From positions 248,001 through 312,000 of the forward strand of contig QNRL01000006.1 of the NCBI GenBank assembly GCA_003315335.1: DNA of 64,000 nucleotides, read 5' to 3'. Every line of letters starts with the position of its first letter. Position 1 is the stretch's first letter. This document shows, one piece after another, positions 25,852 to 36,118 of the stretch. Origin of the DNA: Pseudocitrobacter faecalis. Its GTDB lineage: Bacteria; Pseudomonadota; Gammaproteobacteria; Enterobacterales; Enterobacteriaceae. Under the pieces are notes generated by a model that was not told the origin of the DNA, made no database searches, and saw only the letters and a program-made list of their open reading frames with translations. Both the position numbers and the translations under genes were made by a program.

Positions 25852-26955
25852 ATGAACATGAAGGGTAAAGCGTTACTGGCAGGATGTATTGCGCTGGCGT
25901 TCAGTAACATGGCTTTCGCAGAGAATATTAAAGTCGCGGTCGTGGGCGCGATGTCTGGCCCGGTTGCGCAGTACGGCGACCAGGAGTTTACCGGTGCTGA
26001 GCAGGCGGTTGCGGATATCAACGCCAAAGGCGGCATCAAGGGCAATAAGCTGCAAATCGTAAAATATGATGATGCCTGTGACCCGAAACAAGCGGTCGCG
26101 GTCGCGAACAAAGTGGTTAACGATGGCATCAAATATGTTATCGGCCACCTTTGCTCCTCTTCGACCCAGCCCGCTTCTGATATCTATGAAGATGAAGGCA
26201 TTCTGATGATCACGCCGGCGGCGACCGCCCCGGAGCTGACCTCCCGCGGTTACCACCTGCTGCTGCGCACCACCGGCCTGGACTCTGATCAGGGCCCAAC
26301 TGCGGCGAAATACATTCTCGATAAAGTGAAGCCGCAGCGTATTGCTATCGTGCACGATAAGCAGCAGTACGGTGAAGGTCTGGCGCGTGCCGTTCAGGAC
26401 AACCTGAAGAAAGGCAACGCTAACGTGGTCTTCTTTGACGGTATTACCGCTGGTGAGAAAGACTTCTCAACGCTGGTAGCGCGCCTGAAGAAAGAGAATA
26501 TCGACTTCGTTTACTTTGGCGGCTATCACCCGGAGATGGGGCAGATCCTGCGTCAGTCTCGCGCGGCTGGCCTGAAAACTCAGTTTATGGGGCCGGAAGG
26601 CGTGGCGAACGTTTCACTGTCTAACATCGCGGGCGACTCTGCGGAAGGTCTGTTAGTGACCAAGCCGAAGAACTACGATCAGGTTCCGGCGAACAAACCG
26701 ATTGTGGATGCGATTAAAGCGAAGAAACAGGATCCGAGCGGCGCGTTCGTGTGGACAACCTATGCTGCGCTGCAATCGCTGCAGGCGGGTCTGAATCAGT
26801 CTGAAGACCCGGCGGAAATCGCGAAATACCTGAAAGCGAACTCCGTAGAAACCGTGATGGGGCCGTTGTCATGGGATGAGAAAGGCGATCTGAAAGGCTT
26901 TGAGTTTGGTGTGTTTGACTGGCATGCCAACGGTACGGCGACTGACGCCAAATAA
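25852..26955 (+). CDS. livJ: LivJ, Leu/Ile/Val-binding periplasmic protein
   Basis: The 367-residue protein has a signal peptide (about residues 1-23, ending MAFA) and the leucine-binding-protein fold starting [23 protein letters not shown]. The disulfide Cys pair lies in YDDACDPK and GHLCSSS. It delivers branched-chain amino acids to LivHMGF. A GTG 19 codons upstream is in frame, but the ATG at 25852 begins a normal signal peptide and matches E. coli. It is a paralogue of LivK and is separated from the permease operon by the toxin-antitoxin pair and panM. Confidence 0.97.
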   Translation: MNMKGKALLAGCIALAFSNMAFAENIKVAVVGAMSGPVAQYGDQEFTGAEQAVADINAKGGIKGNKLQIVKYDDACDPKQAVAVANKVVNDGIKYVIGHLCSSSTQPASDIYEDEGILMITPAATAPELTSRGYHLLLRTTGLDSDQGPTAAKYILDKVKPQRIAIVHDKQQYGEGLARAVQDNLKKGNANVVFFDGITAGEKDFSTLVARLKKENIDFVYFGGYHPEMGQILRQSRAAGLKTQFMGPEGVANVSLSNIAGDSAEGLLVTKPKNYDQVPANKPIVDAIKAKKQDPSGAFVWTTYAALQSLQAGLNQSEDPAEIAKYLKANSVETVMGPLSWDEKGDLKGFEFGVFDWHANGTATDAK

Positions 26956-26974
26956 GGTTCTTACTTGAATAGTG

Positions 26975-27004
26975 AGCCTCGGTTTTGAACCGGGGCTTTT
27001 TTTT
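26975..27004 (+). terminator. livJ terminator
   Basis: AGCCTCGGTT pairs with AACCGGGGCT around a TTG loop and runs into eight T. It separates livJ from the following toxin-antitoxin pair. Confidence 0.92.
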
Positions 27005-27024
27005 GCTGGTTTTTACGACAACTA

Positions 27025-27078
27025 TTGCCAGCGTTGTTAACTGGCGTATAGTTACTTGTACGGTATTCTGCCGTACAA
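27025..27078 (+). promoter_or_regulatory. promoter and operator of the ataRT-like module
   Basis: A TTGCCA box (27025-27030) and TATAGT (27047-27052) with 16-base spacing form a likely promoter. Directly downstream, TTGTACGG (27056-27063) and CCGTACAA (27071-27078) are a perfect inverted repeat with a seven-base centre, over the expected transcription start. Ribbon-helix-helix antitoxins bind such repeats to repress their own operon. Confidence 0.75.
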
Positions 27079-27105
27079 ATTGAAGTTGAAAACCAAGAGG
27101 CTGTT

Positions 27106-27375
27106 ATGCCAGCACTAAAAAAACAGCGAATCGATCTCCGATTGAGTGATGACGATAAAACGATGATTGAGGAAGCTGCAGCGATCACCAACCAGTCCAT
27201 TACTCAGTTTATGCTGAACAGCGCCTCGGAAAGAGCTGCGGCTGTTATTGAGGAGCATCGACGTATTGTATTGAATGAAGACTCCTGGAAACGCGTGATG
27301 GATGCGCTTGATAACCCTCCGGAGCCAAATGAAAAACTGAAACGCGCGGCGAGACGTCTTCTGGACATGGAGTAA
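27106..27375 (+). CDS. AtaR-like antitoxin (DUF1778, ribbon-helix-helix)
   Basis: The 89-residue protein begins with a ribbon-helix-helix segment (KKQRIDLRLSDDDKTMIEEA) and ends in a basic tail (KLKRAARRLL) that would cover the toxin. It strongly resembles AtaR of E. coli O157, the antitoxin of AtaT. Its role would be to neutralise the acetyltransferase and repress the shared promoter by the palindrome at 27056-27078. The stop is three bases before the toxin start. It lies between livJ and panM, where E. coli K-12 has nothing. Confidence 0.88.
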   Translation: MPALKKQRIDLRLSDDDKTMIEEAAAITNQSITQFMLNSASERAAAVIEEHRRIVLNEDSWKRVMDALDNPPEPNEKLKRAARRLLDME

Positions 27376-27378
27376 AGC

Positions 27379-27915
27379 GTGCAAGACCTGATTATTGAGA
27401 TTCTCCAGGATGACGTGGAGTATGACTGGCGTCAGTTTGATTGCGGCGAAGCGTCGTTGAATCTCTTTTTAAAAGAGCATCTTCGCCGCCAGCATGACGG
27501 AAAAGTTTTACGTGGTTACGTGCTCAGAAGGGGTAATGTGGTGTTGGGTTATTACACCTTGTCCGGAAGCTGTTTTGAGCGCATAGCGCTGCCTTCCAAA
27601 TCAGGGCAAAAGAAAATACCTTATCGCAATATCCCAAGTGTTACGTTGGGTCGACTGGCGGTGGATAAATCGCTTCAGGGAGAAGGATGGGGTTCGCTGC
27701 TGGTGACACATGCCATGAAAGTGGTGCATCAGGCCTCACAGGCCGTGGGTATTTATGGCCTATTTGTAGAAGCGCTGAATGATAAAGCCCATGCTTTTTA
27801 TCTTTCGCTGGGCTTTATCCCGCTGGTTCGCGAGAATCGTCGGGCGCTGTTTTATCCTACCCAATCAATTGAAAAACTGTTTACCGCTTCTCCCACCCAT
27901 CCGCCTGCGCCGTAA
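27379..27915 (+). CDS. AtaT-like GNAT toxin, aminoacyl-tRNA acetyltransferase
   Basis: The 178-residue GNAT protein starts at a GTG and has the acetyl-CoA loop LGRLAVDKSLQGEGWG (about residues 91-106) and the family Tyr in AHAFYLSLGFIPL (about 136-148). It resembles AtaT/ItaT, which acetylate the amino group of charged initiator Met-tRNA or Ile-tRNA and stop translation; TacT is a more distant relative. Which tRNA this one would attack cannot be said. Its last 35 bases overlap the 3' end of panM on the opposite strand, so the C-terminal tail TASPTHPPAP is read out of panM antisense sequence. An intact antitoxin precedes it. Confidence 0.87.
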   Translation: MQDLIIEILQDDVEYDWRQFDCGEASLNLFLKEHLRRQHDGKVLRGYVLRRGNVVLGYYTLSGSCFERIALPSKSGQKKIPYRNIPSVTLGRLAVDKSLQGEGWGSLLVTHAMKVVHQASQAVGIYGLFVEALNDKAHAFYLSLGFIPLVRENRRALFYPTQSIEKLFTASPTHPPAP

Positions 27916-28264
27916 AGCCCAGCGCCTGCATAAACGCCGCCATTGCGCCGCGGTCTTCCACGCCGATATCCGCCATCCACCAGCTGGATGCCTGCGCGTT
28001 ATCCGCAAGCGTTTCTTCCAGCAGATATTGCCCCACGCCGCGACGTCGGGTGATTTCGCGCACGCGCAGTGAGTCGAGCGTCGCCTGGGTGCCTTCGAGC
28101 GTGACGCGCACGGCACCGAGCAGACGCTCGTTAAAACGTGCCGCATAAATACGGTGGTTATCATCAAGGGTGAGCGTGCTGATGTCGTACTCCGGCCATA
28201 TTTTTGCCAGATCGAGACGATCCTGGTCGCTGAAGTGCTGTAAGCGGATGATGGTCAGTTTCAT
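27881..28264 (-). CDS. panM: PanM (PanZ), PanD maturation factor
   Basis: The 127-residue GNAT-fold protein has the CoA-binding region REITRRRGVGQYLLEE. In E. coli it promotes self-cleavage of pro-PanD to active aspartate decarboxylase and, with acetyl-CoA, limits beta-alanine and so CoA synthesis. The frame extends upstream, but ATG 28264 gives the homologous MKLTIIRL start. It keeps the same length as E. coli PanM although the AtaT-like gene overlaps its 3' end. Confidence 0.93.
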   Translation of the reverse strand: MKLTIIRLQHFSDQDRLDLAKIWPEYDISTLTLDDNHRIYAARFNERLLGAVRVTLEGTQATLDSLRVREITRRRGVGQYLLEETLADNAQASSWWMADIGVEDRGAMAAFMQALGFTAQADGWEKR

Positions 28265-28683
28265 TCGAAAAAATCCTGCCAAAACGGGTAACTGAGTGTA
28301 CCTAATTTTCTCTTCTGCGCGATTCTGTTTTTTATCCATTCATTAGCTGATTAATTTTTTTAGCCAGATAAAGGCAGTTTTATTCAATATGGATTGAAAA
28401 ATAGGCAGTGTTTTACCCTAATAAGTAGTGATTTATTCCGCCTTATGTACCGTTATTTTATGCTGAATTCAGGACTTTTTTTGTTTATCTCGACAGAAAT
28501 ACAGAATATTATCTCTGCTTAATAGACTGAAAAATAGAGATTTTAGTCTGGTATTAGCCAAAAAACCGCGCTAAACCATTAAAGAGACTGGTAAAAATAG
28601 CGTTGTTTAAAAAAAGAACAAGTGCGTTTTAACCATAAAACTACAAAATAAATAAATCACGTCACGAGTGGGGATCCATAAAA
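28265..28683 (+). promoter_or_regulatory. livKHMGF upstream region
   Basis: This 419-base, strongly AT-rich stretch has no gene. It must hold the divergent promoters of panM and livK. A16-base near-palindrome CAGAATATTATCTCTG at 28502-28517 resembles the Lrp consensus, and Lrp represses livKHMGF in E. coli. I see no terminator-attenuator or leader peptide. Confidence 0.5.
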
Positions 28684-29793
28684 ATGAGACCGAATGCGAA
28701 AACAGCGATCGCAGGGTTGATCGCACTGGCCATGTCGCATGTTGCGATGGCAGAGGATATTAAAGTGGCCGTGGTCGGCGCGATGTCTGGCCCGGTGGCC
28801 CAGTGGGGCGACATGGAGTTCAACGGCGCACGTCAGGCCATTAAAGACATCAACGCCAAAGGCGGTATTAAAGGCAACAAACTGGTTGGCGTAGAGTATG
28901 ACGACGCGTGCGATCCAAAACAGGCCGTCGCCGTGGCTAACAAAATCGTCAACGACGGCATTCAGTACGTTATCGGTCACCTCTGCTCTTCTTCCACTCA
29001 GCCCGCTTCCGACATCTATGAAGATGAAGGCATTCTGATGATCACGCCGGGCGCAACCAACCCGGAACTGACGCAGCGCGGCTATCAGCACATCATGCGT
29101 ACCGCCGGTCTCGACTCTTCTCAGGGCCCGACCGCCGCGAAATATATTCTGGAGAAAGTGAAACCGCAGCGTATCGCTATCATCCACGACAAACAGCAGT
29201 ACGGTGAAGGCCTGGCGCGTTCTGTGCAGGATGGCCTGAAAGCGGGTAAAGCCAATATCGTCTTCTTCGACGGGATTACCGCCGGTGAGAAAGATTTCTC
29301 GGCGCTGATCGCGCGCCTGAAAAAAGAGAATATCGATTTCGTTTACTTCGGCGGCTACTACCCGGAAATGGGGCAGATGCTGCGCCAGGCGCGTTCCGTC
29401 GGCCTGAAAACCCAGTTTATGGGGCCGGAAGGTGTGGGTAACGCATCACTCTCTAACATCGCGGGCGATGCCGGGGAAGGCATGCTGGTCACGATGCCGA
29501 AACGCTATGACCAGGAACCGGCCAACAAAGCGATTGTGGATGCACTGAAGGCGCAGAAGAAAGATCCGAGCGGCCCGTATGTGTGGATCACCTACGCGGC
29601 GGTGCAGTCTCTGGCAACCGCAATGGAGCGTACCGGCAGCGAAGAGCCGCTGGCGCTGGTAAAAGATTTGAAAGCAAACGGTGCGAACACCGTGATTGGG
29701 CCGCTGAAATGGGATGAAAAAGGCGATCTGAAGGGATTTGAGTTTGGTGTCTTCCAGTGGCACGCCGACGGCTCATCAACCCCGGCGAAGTAA
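28684..29793 (+). CDS. livK: LivK, leucine-specific periplasmic binding protein
   Basis: The 369-residue protein has a signal peptide (about residues 1-23, ending VAMA) and the same fold as Liv[24 protein letters not shown]. The Trp in this motif, where LivJ has Tyr, is the known leucine-specific difference. The Cys pair lies in YDDACDPK and GHLCSSS. It feeds leucine to the LivHMGF permease encoded directly downstream. Confidence 0.97.
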   Translation: MRPNAKTAIAGLIALAMSHVAMAEDIKVAVVGAMSGPVAQWGDMEFNGARQAIKDINAKGGIKGNKLVGVEYDDACDPKQAVAVANKIVNDGIQYVIGHLCSSSTQPASDIYEDEGILMITPGATNPELTQRGYQHIMRTAGLDSSQGPTAAKYILEKVKPQRIAIIHDKQQYGEGLARSVQDGLKAGKANIVFFDGITAGEKDFSALIARLKKENIDFVYFGGYYPEMGQMLRQARSVGLKTQFMGPEGVGNASLSNIAGDAGEGMLVTMPKRYDQEPANKAIVDALKAQKKDPSGPYVWITYAAVQSLATAMERTGSEEPLALVKDLKANGANTVIGPLKWDEKGDLKGFEFGVFQWHADGSSTPAK

Positions 29794-29847
29794 CTGTCAT
29801 CCCACCCTCCGGGCGCAACACCCGGAGGGGTTGAAAAAGGTCATTCT

Positions 29848-30774
29848 ATGTCAGAGCAGTTTCTCTATTTCATGCAGCAGATGTTTAACGGCGTTACGCT
29901 GGGAAGCACCTATGCACTGATCGCCATCGGTTACACCATGGTTTACGGCATTATCGGCATGATTAACTTCGCCCACGGCGAGGTGTACATGATCGGTAGC
30001 TATGTCTCCTTTATGATCATCGCTGCCCTGATGATGATGGGTATTGATACCAGCTGGCTGCTGGTTGCCGCTGGGTTTATTGGCGCGATTATTATCGCCA
30101 GCGCCTACGGCTGGAGTATTGAGCGGGTGGCGTATCGCCCGGTGCGTAACTCCAAGCGCCTGATCGCGCTGATCTCCGCGATTGGGATGTCCATCTTCCT
30201 GCAAAACTACGTCAGCCTGACGGAAGGCTCACGCGATGTCGCGCTGCCTAGCCTGTTCAATGGCCAGTGGGTTGTTGGCAGTAGCGAAAGCTTCTCGGCC
30301 AGCATCACTACCATGCAGCTGGTTATCTGGATTGTGACCTTTATTTCTATGCTGGCGCTGACGCTGTTTATCCGCTATTCCCGCATGGGCCGTGCCTGCC
30401 GCGCCTGTTCGGAAGATCTGAAAATGGCGAGCCTGCTCGGTATCAACACCGACCGCGTGATTGCACTCACCTTCGTGATTGGTGCGGCAATGGCGGCGGT
30501 TGCGGGCGTGCTGCTCGGCCAGTTCTACGGTGTGATTAACCCGTACATCGGCTTTATGGCCGGGATGAAAGCCTTCACCGCGGCGGTGCTGGGCGGTATC
30601 GGCAGTATTCCAGGCGCAATGATTGGCGGCCTGATCCTCGGCATCGCCGAGGCGCTCTCTTCTGCTTATTTGAGTACGGAATACAAAGATGTGGTGTCGT
30701 TCGCCCTGCTGATTCTGGTGCTGCTGGTGATGCCGACCGGTATTCTGGGTCGCCCGGAGGTAGAGAAAGTATGA
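29848..30774 (+). CDS. livH: LivH, branched-chain amino acid permease subunit
   Basis: The 308-residue protein has about eight membrane segments and is nearly identical to E. coli LivH ([20 protein letters not shown] near the start). It carries the EAA-like cytoplasmic loop around [16 protein letters not shown]. It pairs with LivM in the inner membrane. The 54-base gap after livK contains a short CTCCGGG/CCCGGAG hairpin (29806-29828), and the end overlaps livM by four bases. Confidence 0.97.
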   Translation: MSEQFLYFMQQMFNGVTLGSTYALIAIGYTMVYGIIGMINFAHGEVYMIGSYVSFMIIAALMMMGIDTSWLLVAAGFIGAIIIASAYGWSIERVAYRPVRNSKRLIALISAIGMSIFLQNYVSLTEGSRDVALPSLFNGQWVVGSSESFSASITTMQLVIWIVTFISMLALTLFIRYSRMGRACRACSEDLKMASLLGINTDRVIALTFVIGAAMAAVAGVLLGQFYGVINPYIGFMAGMKAFTAAVLGGIGSIPGAMIGGLILGIAEALSSAYLSTEYKDVVSFALLILVLLVMPTGILGRPEVEKV

Positions 30775-32048
30775 AACCGATGCATTTTGCAATGGCGCTG
30801 CTCTCTGCCGTCATGTTCTTTATTCTGGCGGGCGTCTTTATGGGCGTTCAGTTACAACTGGATGGCACCAAACTGGTGGTGGGCTCGGCGGCGGATATTC
30901 GCTGGCAGTGGGTTTACATCGGTACGGCGGTGGTCTTCTTCTTCCAGTTGCTGCGTCCTGTTTTCCAGAGCACCCTGAAAAACGTCTCCGGGCCGAAGTT
31001 TGTTCTGCCAGCGATTGATGGCTCCACCGTTAAACAGAAACTGTTCCTCGTGGCGCTGCTGGTGATTGCCGTGGCATGGCCGTTTATGGTGTCGCGTGGT
31101 ACGGTCGATATCGCCACCCTGACCATGATTTATATCATTCTCGGTCTCGGACTGAACGTGGTTGTTGGCCTCTCTGGCCTGCTGGTGCTGGGCTATGGTG
31201 GGTTTTATGCCATCGGTGCGTACACCTTTGCGCTGCTGAACCACTATTACGGCCTCGGTTTCTGGACGTGCTTACCGCTGGCGGGGCTGGTTTCTGCGGC
31301 GGCGGGCTTCCTGCTCGGTTTCCCGGTACTGCGCTTGCGCGGCGACTATCTGGCGATTGTCACCTTAGGTTTTGGGGAAATCGTCCGTATTCTGCTGCTC
31401 AACAATACCGAAGTGACCGGCGGCCCGAACGGGATCAGCCAAATCCCTAAACCGACCTTCTTCGGCCTGGAGTTCAGCCGTACCGCGCGTGAAGGTGGCT
31501 GGGATACCTTCAGCAACTTCTTTGGCGTGAAGTATGACCCGTCCGACCGCGTGATCTGGCTCTATCTGGTGGCGCTGCTGCTGGTGGTGCTCTCGCTGTT
31601 CGTGATTAACCGTCTGCTGCGCATGCCGCTGGGCCGCGCGTGGGAAGCGCTGCGTGAAGATGAAATCGCCTGCCGCTCGCTGGGCCTGAGCCCAACGCGC
31701 ATCAAGCTGACGGCTTTCACTATCAGCGCCGCGTTCGCTGGTTTTGCCGGTACGCTGTTTGCTGCACGTCAGGGGTTCGTCAGCCCGGAATCGTTCACTT
31801 TTGCCGAATCCGCTTTTGTGCTGGCGATTGTGGTACTGGGCGGGATGGGCTCGCAGTTTGCCGTTATTCTTGCGGCTATCCTGCTGGTGGTTTCGCGCGA
31901 ACTGATGCGTGACTTTAACGAATACAGCATGTTAATGCTGGGTGGTTTGATGGTGCTGATGATGATCTGGCGTCCGCAGGGCTTGCTGCCGATGACCCGT
32001 GTACAGATGAAGTTGAAAAACGGGAAAGCGAAAGGAGAGCAGGCATGA
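30771..32048 (+). CDS. livM: LivM, branched-chain amino acid permease subunit
   Basis: The 425-residue protein has about ten membrane segments and includes the conserved [23 protein letters not shown] and the cytoplasmic loop [19 protein letters not shown] that contacts the ATPases. Overlaps of four bases with livH and livG show coupled translation. Length equals E. coli LivM. Confidence 0.97.
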   Translation: MKPMHFAMALLSAVMFFILAGVFMGVQLQLDGTKLVVGSAADIRWQWVYIGTAVVFFFQLLRPVFQSTLKNVSGPKFVLPAIDGSTVKQKLFLVALLVIAVAWPFMVSRGTVDIATLTMIYIILGLGLNVVVGLSGLLVLGYGGFYAIGAYTFALLNHYYGLGFWTCLPLAGLVSAAAGFLLGFPVLRLRGDYLAIVTLGFGEIVRILLLNNTEVTGGPNGISQIPKPTFFGLEFSRTAREGGWDTFSNFFGVKYDPSDRVIWLYLVALLLVVLSLFVINRLLRMPLGRAWEALREDEIACRSLGLSPTRIKLTAFTISAAFAGFAGTLFAARQGFVSPESFTFAESAFVLAIVVLGGMGSQFAVILAAILLVVSRELMRDFNEYSMLMLGGLMVLMMIWRPQGLLPMTRVQMKLKNGKAKGEQA

Positions 32049-32812
32049 GTCAGCCATTATTATCCGTTAGCGGCCTGATGATGCGTTTTGGCGGCCTGCT
32101 GGCGGTCAATAACGTCAATCTGGAGCTGCATCCGCAGGAGATTGTCTCCCTGATTGGCCCGAACGGCGCGGGGAAAACCACGGTCTTTAACTGCCTGACC
32201 GGTTTCTACAAACCGACAGGCGGCACCATCATGCTGCGCGACCAGCACCTGGAAGGGCTGCCCGGCCAGCAAATCGCCCGTATGGGCGTGGTGCGTACCT
32301 TCCAGCACGTACGTCTGTTCCGTGAAATGACGGTGATTGAAAACCTGCTGGTGGCACAGCATCAACAACTGAAAACCGGCGTTTTCTCCGGCCTGCTGAA
32401 AACCCCGTCATTCCGCCGCGCCCAGAGCGAAGCGCTCGATCGCGCCGCGACCTGGCTTGAGCGTATTGGCCTGCTGGAACACGCTAACCGTCAGGCGAGC
32501 AATCTTGCGTACGGTGACCAGCGTCGTCTGGAGATCACCCGCTGCATGGTCACGCAGCCGGAAATTTTGATGCTTGATGAGCCTGCTGCGGGCCTCAACC
32601 CAAAAGAAACCAAAGAGCTGGACGAGCTGATTGCCGAACTGCGTAACGCGCACAACACCACCATTCTGTTGATTGAGCATGATATGAAGCTGGTGATGGG
32701 CATTTCCGATCGCATCTACGTGGTGAATCAGGGCACACCGCTGGCGAACGGTACGCCGGAGCAAATTCGTAATAACCCGGACGTGATCCGCGCATATCTT
32801 GGTGAGGCATAA
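32045..32812 (+). CDS. livG: LivG, branched-chain amino acid ABC ATPase
   Basis: The 255-residue ATPase has Walker [10 protein letters not shown], the family's degenerate signature [11 protein letters not shown] and Walker [14 protein letters not shown]. It forms a heterodimer with LivF to drive the transporter. One base separates it from livF. Confidence 0.97.
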   Translation: MSQPLLSVSGLMMRFGGLLAVNNVNLELHPQEIVSLIGPNGAGKTTVFNCLTGFYKPTGGTIMLRDQHLEGLPGQQIARMGVVRTFQHVRLFREMTVIENLLVAQHQQLKTGVFSGLLKTPSFRRAQSEALDRAATWLERIGLLEHANRQASNLAYGDQRRLEITRCMVTQPEILMLDEPAAGLNPKETKELDELIAELRNAHNTTILLIEHDMKLVMGISDRIYVVNQGTPLANGTPEQIRNNPDVIRAYLGEA

Positions 32813-32813
32813 A

Positions 32814-33527
32814 ATGGAAAAAGTCATGTTGTCTTTTGACAAGGTTAATGCCCACTACGGCAAGATCCAGGCGCTACATGAGGTGAGTCTGCATATCAAC
32901 CAGGGCGAAATCGTCACCCTGATTGGTGCCAACGGCGCGGGGAAAACCACGCTGCTCGGCACGCTGTGCGGCGATCCGCGCGCCACCAGCGGGCGTATTG
33001 TCTTTGATGATAAAGACATTACCGACTGGCAGACGGCGAAAATCATGCGCGAAGCGGTAGCGATTGTCCCGGAAGGGCGGCGTGTCTTCTCGCGTATGAC
33101 GGTAGAAGAGAACCTGGCGATGGGCGGCTTCTTTGCCGAACGCGATCAGTTCCATGAGCGTATTAAGTGGGTGTACGACCTCTTCCCGCGTCTGCATGAG
33201 CGCCGTATTCAACGTGCGGGTACCATGTCCGGCGGTGAGCAACAGATGCTGGCGATAGGTCGTGCGCTGATGAGCAACCCACGCCTGTTGCTGCTGGATG
33301 AGCCTTCGCTCGGCCTGGCGCCGATCATCATTCAGCAGATCTTCGACACCATCGAACAACTGCGCGAGCAGGGGATGACCATCTTCCTCGTCGAGCAGAA
33401 CGCCAACCAGGCACTGAAGCTCGCTGACCGCGGCTACGTGCTCGAAAACGGCCATGTGGTGCTCGAAGATACCGGCGATGCGCTGCTGGCGAACGAAGCA
33501 GTGAGAAGCGCGTACTTGGGCGGTTAA
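32814..33527 (+). CDS. livF: LivF, branched-chain amino acid ABC ATPase
   Basis: The 237-residue ATPase has Walker A GANGAGKTTLL, signature MSGGEQQML and Walker B LLLLDEPSLGLAP. The ATG at 32814 follows GTGAGG and matches E. coli; an in-frame ATG at 32799 inside livG is rejected. It ends the livKHMGF operon, followed by a BIME. Confidence 0.97.
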   Translation: MEKVMLSFDKVNAHYGKIQALHEVSLHINQGEIVTLIGANGAGKTTLLGTLCGDPRATSGRIVFDDKDITDWQTAKIMREAVAIVPEGRRVFSRMTVEENLAMGGFFAERDQFHERIKWVYDLFPRLHERRIQRAGTMSGGEQQMLAIGRALMSNPRLLLLDEPSLGLAPIIIQQIFDTIEQLREQGMTIFLVEQNANQALKLADRGYVLENGHVVLEDTGDALLANEAVRSAYLGG

Positions 33528-33533
33528 CGTACA

Positions 33534-33611
33534 TGCCCGGTGGCGCTGCGCTTACCGGGCCTACAATTTCAATACTCATCAGGCCGGGTAAGGCGGCGTC
33601 GCCACCCGGCT
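33534..33611. repeat. BIME between livF and ugpB
   Basis: Two REP units in opposite orientation, TGCCCGGTGGCGCTGCGC...CCTAC and AGGCCGGGTAAGGCG...CACCCGGC, lie between the liv and ugp operons. They are the CCGGG-variant REP type. Confidence 0.88.
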
Positions 33612-33657
33612 TTATTGTGCCTGAATCGTACCTATACGTGCCCCACCTCCCATTTTC

Positions 33658-33697
33658 CTGTCACCGCAGCGTCATCGTCTTGCCATCCCCCTGACGC
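33658..33697 (+). promoter_or_regulatory. Pho box repeats upstream of ugpB
   Basis: Four heptamers spaced exactly 11 bases apart (CTGTCAC 33658, GCGTCAT 33669, TTGCCAT 33680, CTGACGC 33691) match the direct-repeat geometry of PhoB boxes (CTGTCAT-N4-CTGTCAT). They lie about 120 bases before ugpB. PhoB control in phosphate starvation is established for E. coli ugp. Confidence 0.8.
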
Positions 33698-33816
33698 CTG
33701 ACTATCTTTTTTTTGTAATAAAAACGTTATTTTTCTGTAATTCGAGCATGTCATGTTACCCCCGCGAGCATAAAACGCGTGAAATCGCGCATTCGAAACA
33801 ACAAGAGAGATAATCA

Positions 33817-35133
33817 ATGAAACTGTTACGACATACAGCCTCAGGATTGGCGCTCAGTCTGGTATTTGTTGGCCAGGCACTGGCAGTGACTAATATTCCG
33901 TTCTGGCATTCGATGGAAGGGGAGTTGGGTAAAGAAGTTGATTCTCTGGCGCAGCGTTTTAATGCCGCCAACCCGGATTACAAAATTGTGCCTATCTACA
34001 AGGGCAACTACGAACAGAACCTGAGCGCGGGGATTGCCGCGTTCCGTACCGGAAATGCCCCGGCGATTTTGCAGGTGTATGAAGTCGGCACCGCCACGAT
34101 GATGGCGTCGAAAGCCATTAAACCGGTGTATGAGGTGTTTAAAGACGCCGGAATTAACTTTGATGAGTCGCAGTTTGTGCCGACGATTTCCGGTTATTAC
34201 TCTGATGCGAAAACCGGGCATCTCCTTTCTCAGCCGTTTAACAGCTCCACGCCTGTTCTCTACTACAACAAAGACGCCTTCAAAAAAGCGGGCCTGGATC
34301 CAGAACAACCGCCGAAAACCTGGCAGGACTTAGCGGCCTATACCGAAAAACTGAAAGCGGCGGGGATGAAGTGCGGCTACGCCAGCGGCTGGCAGGGGTG
34401 GATCCAACTGGAAAACTTCAGCGCCTGGAACGGCCTGCCGTTTGCCAGTAAAAACAACGGCTTTGATGGGACTGATGCGGTGCTGGAATTCAACAAACCG
34501 GAACAGGTAAAACACATCGCGCTGTTGCAGGAGATGAACAAGAAGGGTGATTTCAGCTACGTAGGCCGTAAAGATGAATCGACCGAGAAGTTCTATAACG
34601 GTGATTGCGCGATGACCACCGCCTCTTCCGGCTCGCTGGCGAATATCCGTCAGTACGCCAAATTTAACTACGGTGTGGGCATGATGCCATACGATGCAGA
34701 CGCCAAAGGCGCGCCGCAGAACGCCATTATCGGCGGAGCAAGCTTGTGGGTGATGCAGGGTAAAGATAAAGAAACCTACACCGGCGTGGCGAAATTCCTC
34801 GAATTCCTGGCGAAGCCGGAAAACGCCGCCGAGTGGCATCAGAAAACCGGTTATCTGCCGATCACCACTGCGGCGTATGACCTGACCCGCGAGCAGGGCT
34901 ACTACGACAAGAACCCGGGGGCCGACACCGCGACGCGCCAGATGTTGAACAAGCCGCCGCTGCCGTTCACCAAGGGGCTGCGTCTGGGCAACATGCCGCA
35001 GATCCGCGTCATTGTCGATGAAGAGCTGGAAAGCGTGTGGACCGGTAAGAAAACGCCTCAGCAGGCGCTGGACTCTGCCGTCGAGCGTGGAAATCAGCTG
35101 CTGCGCCGTTTTGAGAAATCGACGAAGTCTTAA
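33817..35133 (+). CDS. ugpB: UgpB, glycerol-3-phosphate-binding protein
   Basis: The 438-residue periplasmic protein has a signal peptide (about residues 1-23, ending ALA) and starts the mature domain with [17 protein letters not shown]. It binds sn-glycerol-3-phosphate and glycerophosphodiesters for the UgpAEC importer. Length is equal to E. coli UgpB. Start follows AAGAGAG. It is separated from ugpA by a BIME, unlike the tightly packed rest of the operon. Confidence 0.97.
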   Translation: MKLLRHTASGLALSLVFVGQALAVTNIPFWHSMEGELGKEVDSLAQRFNAANPDYKIVPIYKGNYEQNLSAGIAAFRTGNAPAILQVYEVGTATMMASKAIKPVYEVFKDAGINFDESQFVPTISGYYSDAKTGHLLSQPFNSSTPVLYYNKDAFKKAGLDPEQPPKTWQDLAAYTEKLKAAGMKCGYASGWQGWIQLENFSAWNGLPFASKNNGFDGTDAVLEFNKPEQVKHIALLQEMNKKGDFSYVGRKDESTEKFYNGDCAMTTASSGSLANIRQYAKFNYGVGMMPYDADAKGAPQNAIIGGASLWVMQGKDKETYTGVAKFLEFLAKPENAAEWHQKTGYLPITTAAYDLTREQGYYDKNPGADTATRQMLNKPPLPFTKGLRLGNMPQIRVIVDEELESVWTGKKTPQQALDSAVERGNQLLRRFEKSTKS

Positions 35134-35142
35134 CCCGTGAAA

Positions 35143-35210
35143 TGTCGGATGCGCTTCGCTTATCCGACCTACCATCGCGTGTAGGCCGGATAAGCGAAGC
35201 GCATCCGGCA
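35143..35210. repeat. BIME between ugpB and ugpA
   Basis: Two REP units face each other (35143-35172 and 35181-35210). Inside an operon such an element can stabilise the upstream mRNA so that the binding protein is made in excess over the membrane subunits. Confidence 0.9.
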
Positions 35211-35230
35211 CAGTTCAGGAATTAACTCCA

Positions 35231-36118
35231 ATGTCATCTTCCCGTCCGGTGTTCCGCTCGCGCTGGCTGCCCTATTTACTGGTTGCCCCGCAGTTGGTCA
35301 TCACCGTTATTTTCTTTATCTGGCCTGCGGGCGAAGCGCTGTGGTACTCGCTGCAAAGCGTGGATCCCTTTGGATTTTCCAGCCAGTTTGTCGGCCTGGA
35401 TAACTTCGTCACCCTGTTCCAGGATAGTTACTATCTCGATTCTTTCTGGACGACGATAAAATTCAGCACCATGGTGACCGTCAGCGGTCTGGTGATCTCG
35501 CTTATTTTTGCCGCGTTGGTGGAGTACATCGTGCGCGGCAGTCGTCTGTATCAAACGCTGATGCTGCTGCCTTACGCCGTCGCGCCCGCCGTTGCCGCGG
35601 TACTGTGGATTTTCCTCTTCAACCCAGGACGCGGGTTGATCACCCATTTCCTCGCCGAATTCGGCTACGACTGGAACCACGCGCAAAACAGCGGCCAGGC
35701 GATGTTCCTTGTGGTGTTCGCCTCGGTCTGGAAGCAAATCAGCTACAACTTCCTGTTCTTCTACGCCGCGCTGCAGTCCATTCCGCGTTCGCTGATTGAG
35801 GCGGCGGCGATTGATGGTGCGGGCCCGATTCGCCGCTTCTTCAGGCTCGCCCTGCCGCTGATTGCACCGGTGAGCTTCTTCCTGCTGGTGGTGAACCTGG
35901 TCTACGCCTTCTTCGACACCTTCCCGGTTATTGATGCCGCAACGGCGGGCGGGCCGGTGCAGGCGACGACCACGCTGATTTATAAAATTTACCGCGAAGG
36001 TTTTACCGGGCTGGATCTCTCGGCCTCCGCCGCGCAGTCGGTGGTGCTGATGTTCCTCGTCATCGTGCTGACGGTGGTGCAGTTCCGCTATGTGGAAAGT
36101 AAGGTGCGTTACCAATGA
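35231..36118 (+). CDS. ugpA: UgpA, glycerol-3-phosphate permease subunit
   Basis: The 295-residue membrane protein has six segments and the EAA loop [23 protein letters not shown]. It pairs with UgpE. The stop overlaps the ugpE start by four bases. Confidence 0.96.
   Translation: MSSSRPVFRSRWLPYLLVAPQLVITVIFFIWPAGEALWYSLQSVDPFGFSSQFVGLDNFVTLFQDSYYLDSFWTTIKFSTMVTVSGLVISLIFAALVEYIVRGSRLYQTLMLLPYAVAPAVAAVLWIFLFNPGRGLITHFLAEFGYDWNHAQNSGQAMFLVVFASVWKQISYNFLFFYAALQSIPRSLIEAAAIDGAGPIRRFFRLALPLIAPVSFFLLVVNLVYAFFDTFPVIDAATAGGPVQATTTLIYKIYREGFTGLDLSASAAQSVVLMFLVIVLTVVQFRYVESKVRYQ

Noticed and set aside
27379..27915. Toxin considered as TacT
   Set aside because: The sequence pattern is much closer to AtaT/ItaT (start, FDCGEASLNLFL and IPSVTLGRLAVD segments).
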